From: Pseudoneurospora amorphoporcata
Taxonomy: Eukaryota; Ascomycota; Sordariomycetes; Sordariales; Sordariaceae
Direction: 5' to 3'
NCBI GenBank assembly: GCA_033297205.1
Contig: MU859067.1
Coordinates: 62,001-126,000 of the forward strand
DNA length: 64,000 nt
Numbering within the stretch: position 1 is the first letter of the stretch; each line of letters begins with the position of its first letter. The translations under genes were made by a program, and so were the position numbers. Below are positions 57,121 to 64,000 of the stretch, one piece after another. The notes beneath the pieces are model-generated. The model saw only the letters and a program-made list of their open reading frames with translations. It did not search any database and was not told the DNA's origin.

Positions 57121-59439
57121 GACGGAGTAAGACGGCTATGGTACTCCCAATGCCACGATGATATGTCTGATACGCCGCGGGGACCACGGTGCGGTGCGGT
57201 TGCGGATCCGAAGGGATCTGCTCCCCGCGTTAGAGAGGTATGTTATACACGGGGAATGGGGGGAGCCCGATCGCGAATCGCGAATCGTGCTGGCTTCGTG
57301 GTGTGTTGTAAGCCAATGGAGAATTCAAGGCCAGGAATGGCTAGCGTCCGGCGCGGGCGAAAATCGGTAGGTCGGCAGAGCGTATGATACGATTGGGCTC
57401 GGGGCTCGGACACGGTACTATCGTGGACTTCGGCGTCCAATCGCGAAAGGGGGCCGGAGTCCCACCGGGGGACACACGGCGCAACGCGGGTTTGGCAGAA
57501 CGTGCAAAGTTCTCGGTCTCGATCTTGAAAAACTCGGTATCTTCCATACGTGGAGGTCGGATTCTGCTGCAAGGCAATGCGCCAACCCGCTGTTTACCGA
57601 GGGACCCAAGGGGTCGGCGCTGCGGGGTAAACGTAGGTAGCAGAGGTGGTCTTTGGACGGCGTCGGCACAACACGCTCGTCGTGAACCACGACACTTGCT
57701 GGATTCCACAGCTTCGCAGGGCACCACCACTATTTTGAGCGTCGTCGACGTCGGTTGCGCGCGCGGCTTCATTGTCCTGTCTCGCGAGTGGAAGCAAACT
57801 CGTCTCTAGATGCGCGTCCGGGAGTGACGGTAGCGGCGGGTATTGGGGGGTTCAATGCGACGAGAAATGTAACGAGGATAGCGGTCAGGGTCGGTATCGG
57901 GTTCGGGGGTCGGTGTGAGTTCTCAATTGCCCTCCCTCCCTCCCTCCCTCCCTCCTCCTCCTCTCCTTGTTGGTGATATGCAATCCGAAGGGAATCGCTG
58001 AAGTCGCTGCCCTCCACCAAAATCCCGCGCTCTTTGAAAAGAAAAGTGATGGTGTCGGCACACCCTGACCTTCCTTTTTGTCGGATATAAAAAGCTAAGT
58101 AGGGTGGTGGGATCTGACACCGTCAGCGAACCTGGCCGGCCGTCTCTTTACGCCTGCACACCGTTTTGTTTTCTGCCTTCCCGGACAATCTGGCGACGCG
58201 CTCCGAGACATGCACAGCGTTTCCCGTCTGTTTGGGGAAAGTTTTGACGGCTCCGGCTCTGGGCAGGACTAGAATATCGGCGACGGTCTCTGTCTGTTTT
58301 CTAGTCCCCCGAATGGGCGTTGGAACCAGAAACAACTGCGCGCCTCCATGGACAGCAATTGATTGACAGGTACCGGTGAATGGCGAACCGAACGAAACAG
58401 AGAGGTAGGTGGTTCAAAAAGGTGTGTATGTGTTGATCGGTCAGACAAAGACTAGAGGAGCGGCCCCCCTTGTTTGATACACCGTCGGCCGCTAAGTAAG
58501 TCCCTTATTACCCGACTTGAGGGGTGTCAGCCCGCCAACCTTTGGTGCACTTTCTCAAACCATTCAGCATTATTGAAACTTTAAGCATCTGACAAAACGT
58601 TCTGTGAGTGAGTGTTGCATCCACGCATCCGATCAAAGCACGATACACAATCAACCCTTGAGGCTGATCCTCATCATGACATCAACCTCTGTGCGCCACA
58701 TTCTCGACCCTCGCACGCCTTGTATAGGTATACGAGCGATTAGACATTCGCAAAGCCTCGGGTTTCCAACGTTGACCTGCTAACCGGAATCTCATCGGTA
58801 TCGTCGTGGCGAGGTGCCCTTTGCGCCCTCAAACGGGACAACCGGAGCGCCCCCTTCCGAGGTCAGCGGCAATCCAGACCGTGAAAATTGGCAATCCTGT
58901 CACAGAAGGTTTTTTGGGAGAAGGACAGGAAGATTGGTTGGTTTTTCCGTTGAGCTCGGCGTACGTTCTCCATGGATCTCTAGTCAATTATCTTGGGTAT
59001 GCAGGGCGCCTCGTTCTCATCTTGTCCGACTATGGTTCATGCCGGTTTGGTTACACCGGTGGCCCAAGAACAGCAGACAAAGCGCATGTACTTGGGACTG
59101 CTGTGTAGCTCCATAGGTACGAAGCAAGACGAGCGATGCAGGGCGAAAGGGGGCGGGAAAATGACATCTTTTATAAGCCCAGGGCAAGGTATCGACATAA
59201 GCGATGCGACGCCGCATGCAAACTGAAGCTTGTCGGGCTGGCGGCAGTGACTTCCTCCTCTTCCAGGTCCGTCACTACCTCTACACTGTTCGAAACCCAT
59301 GATGAGCTCTTGCTCCTTCCGAAGATATAAAATGGAGTATCTGCTCCTTCCCCCGGAGACGTCATGTTGGGTCTTTCCCTGTCGGTATCTAGACTTGACC
59401 TCCCAGACTATCATCACTCGGAACCATATTGATAACGAT
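57121..59439. other. Intergenic with a CTCC microsatellite
   Basis: A 2.3-kb divergent region between the BLOC-1-like gene and the esterase gene. It holds the CTCC repeat at 57931-57965. No supported gene. Confidence 0.35.
57931..57965. repeat. (CCTC)n microsatellite
   Basis: About eight CCTC units, decaying into CCT triplets. Confidence 0.85.
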
Positions 59440-61147
59440 ATGTGGTCATTACCAGAACTGGCCGTCTTTGGCCTGGGTATATTGTCGGCCTCGGCCACTA
59501 TCCTACAGAATGGCCAGCCACGGATAACAAACTTCCCCCACACTCAGATCAACCTGTCGTCATACTCCTTCACTACCTATCCACGAAATGCTGGCGAGAT
59601 CTCTTACAAGGGACGATGGGACTCCAAATATGTCTCCTGGTGGTCGTAAGTTGTCTGTTTACCTTTACTACCAATCACATACTGATGATGGTGGTATAGT
59701 GCCCCCGGAATCAAGTTCGGATATACCGGGCAAACAGTGGCGGTCACTTTCGGAAACTGGACCAGTGATGGAGTTCTTGTTGGGTATCGTATCTCGGGCC
59801 TGGATTGGATCTTCACCAACGTCACGGCGGATGGCACACATCTCTTTGTGTCTCCACAGACCCCGGGGTCGGACTTGACTGCGCCCATCAGTCCCTCCAC
59901 ATTTGAGTTGCGAGTGACGAACTGGGCCTACGGGATCCAGATCGAGTCCGTTCATGTTGCTAAGGGCGAGAAGCTGATCAAGGTCTCTGACTATGGTCGT
60001 CGTATCGAGGTCATTGGTGACAGCCTTGCCTCAGGCATGTACACCTCGTACGAAGGATTGTCGAGTTGGGCATAGTAAGTCTTGTCTCCTTCCCGTGGAT
60101 GCGTCAATGTACTGGAGAGGAGTTTCCCGCGGAAAATTCCATTGAAAGGCATTGAGCTTAGAGTAACAAATATCATGGGAGACATAACTGACATATGGAA
60201 AACAGCGGACTTGGTGCAGGATTAGGAAACACAGAATATAGTATAACCGCGTATCCAGGCATCTGCGCGGCAGATCAGGACTGCTGGGGCAACCCTCACG
60301 GGCAGGTCCATCAATGGTTCTACACATCAGATACGAGCTACAGAGCATCTGTCATGTATGGAGGTACGTTTGGAACTTTCCGTGTCTTTGAGGACCCTAA
60401 GCTAGGCATGTGAATACGAGCTGACACCTGTTCCAGGCAAACCCGAACCATGGGACTTTAGCAAGCGCCCCGCTGCCGACATAGTCGTCATCAACATTGG
60501 CACTAACGACCAAAACTCGCACAACAACGTTTCCACAACCACATACATCGATGCCCTAACGAAGATCATTCAAGGTGTTCATGGCAAGTGGCCCAAGGCC
60601 CAAGTTGTGGTTATGGTATGTCTAGCTCCACCTCAACAACTCCATTGTTGACTTCGCGCGCACCACTTACACACAAATTAACTCCTACAATAGTCTCTCT
60701 GGCTCGGCTTCTACCAATCCGGAAATACCTACCTCCCCAACGCACCCCAGGGCTTTGTCAACGAGATCCACCAGATGTACAAGTGGTTCAACTCAGACGA
60801 CTACCTTCGGAACCCCATAGTATACGACGGAGTGACCAAGAAGACTTCGAAGACCGGCAAGAGGACCAAGCCCTTCGTGCACTACTTCAACACCACGGGT
60901 ATTATGCAACACAATGATATCGGACCGCAGTGGCATCCCACGGATGTGGGGGCTATCAAGGTCGCCAGTCATTTGCAGCAGTTTATACGGATGACGTTTG
61001 GGTGGGAGTTTTATGCTATCGGGCCTGAGTGGGTTTTCTCCTTCCTTAATGCCTACGGTCTGCCTGAGACGTTACAATGTTGACACTTCTCCTCCTTATA
61101 GGATCTTCCACGAGACAGAGTACTGGAATGATGAGCCTGGATATTAA
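59440..61147 (+). CDS. Secreted SGNH/GDSL esterase, CE2-like (acetyl esterase)
   Basis: A secreted esterase expected to remove acetyl groups from plant wall polysaccharides, resembling carbohydrate esterase family 2 (endoglucanase-E-type SGNH hydrolases). Exons are 59440..59645, 59700..60074, 60206..60363, 60437..60615, 60694..61028 and 61102..61147; introns are 54, 131, 73, 78 and 73 nt with consistent phases; 432 aa. The signal peptide is at the start (LAVFGLGILSASA). An N-terminal beta-sandwich-like domain is followed by the SGNH domain: block I VIGDSLASGM (Ser 177), block III INIGTNDQNS (Gly/Asn) and block V DIGPQWHPTDVG (His 387, with Asp 381 or 390). It is the most intron-rich gene here. 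The last intron could be retained, giving a different 19-residue end. Confidence 0.88.
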
Positions 61148-63309
61148 GGCCATGCGTGTGTGACAGACCAGGAGGGGCCGTCACGAAGGGCTGGCTGTTG
61201 GCCGTCTTTAGGAGCGCTTCTTACACTCATTACATGTCTCTGTGTTTACACGCGAACTCACTTCATCTATATGCATATTCCCTTCACGGTTAAGTTCTGG
61301 ATAATAGAGCATCAACCCTATCGCTGTCCAGTCATCTCAGACATAACGGGTTCTCTTCAAAAAGGCGTCTTTGCTGTCTGGTTTTGCTGTCTGGTCCCAA
61401 ATGGACTTGAAGGCACATGAGTATCAACAGCCATCATAGACTAGCATACATGGTTAACCGGTAGAACATAAATTTCATGAGGATAGCTCGTCTTTTTACT
61501 TTGTCACTGAAGTCAACAAGTGTTCCAGTATGCAACACCTTGCTCTGTTTTTCGAGCTAGGCCTGGCATGTCTACCTTACGCTAGCCTCTAATATCACTT
61601 GAATTTACGGTTCCATGACACGCGATCGAGCCAACAATTACGATGGTCCATGTCAAAAAGATGCTGCACATGACCCATTGTAAACATCATAACGATGGAT
61701 GCCCAAGCCACTGTCACTGACCATTGTTCAGCTATACACCTACCGACGTCCTTCTTTCCGCTATATATCTACTTTTCCTCTATTCCCCCCCGTACTGTCT
61801 TCGGTTCTTCTTTCTTTCTTTTTTTCCCGTTTTTCTTTCTTCACTACAACTTTTTCACTACCCCAGAAGCCTTTATTCGAGTTTACACAAGTCATCGTCA
61901 TCGTCCGTCAATAACACTCCGAGCCAGCACTTCTGCACGATCACGTTGAATATTATCATAAGCGAGAACTGTTTCATCAAGGCCCATTCTTGACAGCTCG
62001 TAGTCCATCGTGATGTCATCTGAAAATAACCAGTAGTCGTCATTCGGTTATAACTAGAACGCTTCGGAATAAAAGTCGCCCGAGCCCGGCTACGTCTCTT
62101 CATTCATCTCCGTACTTAACCTCAAAGATATCTCCCCATAAATCACATCTACAAAACTTCACATCTATTGCATACAGGGAGTTGTTCATCAAAGGTAAAA
62201 GGTAAAACACCGTGCTTCATCCTAGTCACGCTCCCTTTATCATTAGCGGCATTCTGTACTGCCTCTTTGTCAGAAGACACCGGGATGTCTCCCTACTACA
62301 TACCTTTATTCGTTCTTCCGCGTAGGCGACATCAAGGTATCTCTCAAAATCATGAGATAAAAATACTTCATATCTACCCCTTTCGCAATCGCTTGGAAGT
62401 AAACACCGTGTCTCATCGCTAGTGCCCATCAACTCCCGTCGTTGCCTAGAGGTAGGTACGTTCGTTAACTGATAAAAGACTTTCCGTAAAGGAGACAACC
62501 CGACTGGTCCATCACACACGCCACAGAGACTGTTCGGCCGTAACCCGTTCGGACAGCCATAAATGAACTTGTCACATCAGAACCAACTGCTATTCCCCCG
62601 ATGCTCTTTCACACCGTCCAGGATGTATTCGCGTCCCAATGCTTTTTGCAATCCTTCATCGTCGTTGAAGAAGGAAATGTAATACTACCGATAAAGGGGG
62701 GGGGGGGGGTTTTGAAGGTACGCTAAACGGGCAATTTTCAACGGCGATCTTCCCTTCAGTTTAGTTCAGTTCACTTTACACTACTTCACTTGTACTTCCA
62801 CTGTCCCGCCTGCATGTGTACACTAGTGTACTGTGATATGCTCAACCGCGTCTGGGTCCGGGTCAACCGGAAGTTCGGAAAGACATGGACGGGATTTGAC
62901 TGGATTTTGTAGGAGATAGGTACTGTACCTCACTCCATGGCTTTTGTCTCGCCTTGCGGTTTTCCCATCCTCTTGGAGTGCGCCATCGCGCCATCATTTC
63001 ATCACATTCTATTCCATCACGTTTGTCGATATTGACGTCGTCGATCTGGACATCGACCGGTCTGGAGGTACGTGGTGTTTCCGATTCCAACCAAGTCGAG
63101 GATTTTACACATTTCCCTTTCTAGTCGGTACTTACATTTTCAACTTTGTACAGATTGATGGATGAAGACCCAGGCGGGAGAGGATCCTCTGGTGATCAAC
63201 CTCAAAATACCACGTCGATCGGATATTAAAAGTAGTCGGTAGGCAGATGGGACAGACACTGTGTGTAACTGATTGACAGTTCCAAAATTACCTTACCGAC
63301 AGTACTCAC
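61148..63309. other. Right intergenic region, partly possible gene
   Basis: From 61148 to about 62850 no gene is seen. A run of 14 G lies at 62696-62709. From 62863 to 63309 both strands carry splice-like signals; on the minus strand a protein-like frame (RPVDVQIDDVNIDKRDGIE, then MARWRTPRGWENRKARQKPW) could be a downstream exon of the next entry. Confidence 0.3.
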
Positions 63310-63887
63310 CACACCCCCTTCAGTTCCTTCCCTGGCCAGAGGCCCGTCACAGTAGTGTAGAACACTGATATTCTCGGAGGAATGTGGGGGTGACAGTGGC
63401 ACTTCCTTTCTTTCTTTGAATCGTTGCTCGCTGTTGATGATGATGGAGTTAATACTCGATAAATTCGATCCTGTCGAGAGAGGACCAATCCTTCGGAAAC
63501 GTACAGTGTAAACTGGTGCCGCACCTCCGTTTTGGTGATGGTGATGATTTGATAATGTGCTCCATGTCTGGTTCGCCCTGTCCCCGGTAGGTAGGTAGTA
63601 TCACAGATCTTACGCGTCACCCGCGTCGTCGTCGACGGCGGCGGCGGCGTCGAAGTCTCGATGCCCGAGGGGTATGAGAAAAGGAAAGAAAATGGTACGA
63701 TTTCCGTACTCGTCTGGGCTGAAACGCCCTCTGGGACCCCAAGCGAAGCTTGAGGTCTGGTGCACGGATTCGCGAAAAAAATTAGGTACATGACCGACCC
63801 TGCAATTTGTTAGCAAATCAATGTACCACCGTTTTTTTTTGCATACTCACCATAAGCAATTTGACTTACACGACCGTGTGAATCCAT
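63310..63887 (-). CDS. Putative multi-exon gene at the right edge, function unknown
   Basis: The exon 63887..63851 (MDSHGRVSQIAY) is followed by a 51-nt intron 63850..63800 with a GTGAGT donor, a GCTAAC branch and a TTGCAG acceptor. The frame then continues without a stop from 63799 to a GTGAGT donor at 63309. The first stop of that frame lies inside the donor, as expected of a true exon end. A phase-consistent chain further left is possible (63.2 kb, then the frame at 63.05-62.93 kb). Composition is Ser/Thr/Pro-rich and no family is recognised. A different frame of exon 2 also ends at a donor-like site (GTAAGA near 63616), so the model is provisional. Confidence 0.3.
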
Positions 63888-64000
63888 CACGAACCACCAA
63901 ATACCAATCTGGGAGCGTTGGTATTGGTATAAAATAATGCAAATGATATAATTAGTGTAAATTATAACTGGGCAGACGCTCACCGCCTTCTAACGTATAC

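Noticed and set aside
62938..63165. Plus-strand frame with GAG|GTACGT donor and a following acceptor
   Set aside because: Joined phases give a stop almost at once, and the opposite strand gives a longer phase-consistent chain; too ambiguous to call.

Overview
The window is nuclear DNA of a filamentous ascomycete (Pezizomycotina). A Sordariomycete, probably of the Neurospora/Sordaria type, is the best fit. Supporting signs are short spliceosomal introns (mostly 50-130 nt, GTRNGY donors, CTRAC/CTAAC-type branch sites), long gene-free intergenic stretches full of homopolymers, poly-Gln tracts inside proteins, and families typical of these fungi (multi-PAS hybrid histidine kinase, DUF3433, 2EXR, yapsin-type GPI protease, CE2-like SGNH esterase, small-peptide OPT transporter). 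The species call is inference; no marker gene proves it.

Layout, left to right: 1-950 edge sequence; 950-5862 (-) hybrid histidine kinase; 8218-9141 (-) SAICAR synthase; 11250-12833 (+) GPI-anchored aspartic protease; 13275-16145 (-) RBM5/RBM10-like splicing factor; 16748-17377 (+) molybdopterin synthase large subunit; 17945-18121 (-) small glycine/serine-rich ORF; 20023-22610 (-) OPT oligopeptide transporter; 26558-28258 (-) disordered proline-rich protein; 30694-32136 (-) CECR5/HDHD5-type HAD protein; 33018-33459 a 442-bp TA-flanked foldback MITE; 34921-37134 (-) disordered coiled-coil protein with no ATG start; 39622-40018 (-) an orphan exon pair; 40634-43736 (-) DUF3433 membrane protein; 44936-47702 (-) choline/ethanolamine kinase; 49149-50176 (-) SCO1 and 50858-52989 (+) COMPASS subunit Spp1, divergently arranged; 53880-55154 (-) 2EXR protein; 56548-57120 (-) BLOC-1-like coiled-coil protein; 59440-61147 (+) secreted SGNH/CE2-like esterase; and a putative multi-exon gene at the right edge (from 63887, -).

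Most of these are unrelated housekeeping or accessory genes: purine synthesis, molybdenum cofactor, phospholipid synthesis, cytochrome oxidase copper delivery, splicing, H3K4 methylation, signalling and nutrient uptake. There is no operon, biosynthetic cluster, rRNA, convincing tRNA or CRISPR array. Gene models were assembled by hand by joining exons in phase, and exon coordinates are given in each entry.

The least ordinary items are: the foldback MITE with a hairpin nested in each arm; the coiled-coil gene whose apparent first codon is TTG next to a perfect 8-bp hairpin and whose C-terminal exon lies beyond the obvious stop; the KARE repeat in Spp1; a large insertion in the receiver domain of the histidine kinase; in-frame tandem splice acceptors in two genes; and unassigned exon-intron structures at 39.6-40.0 kb and at both window edges.
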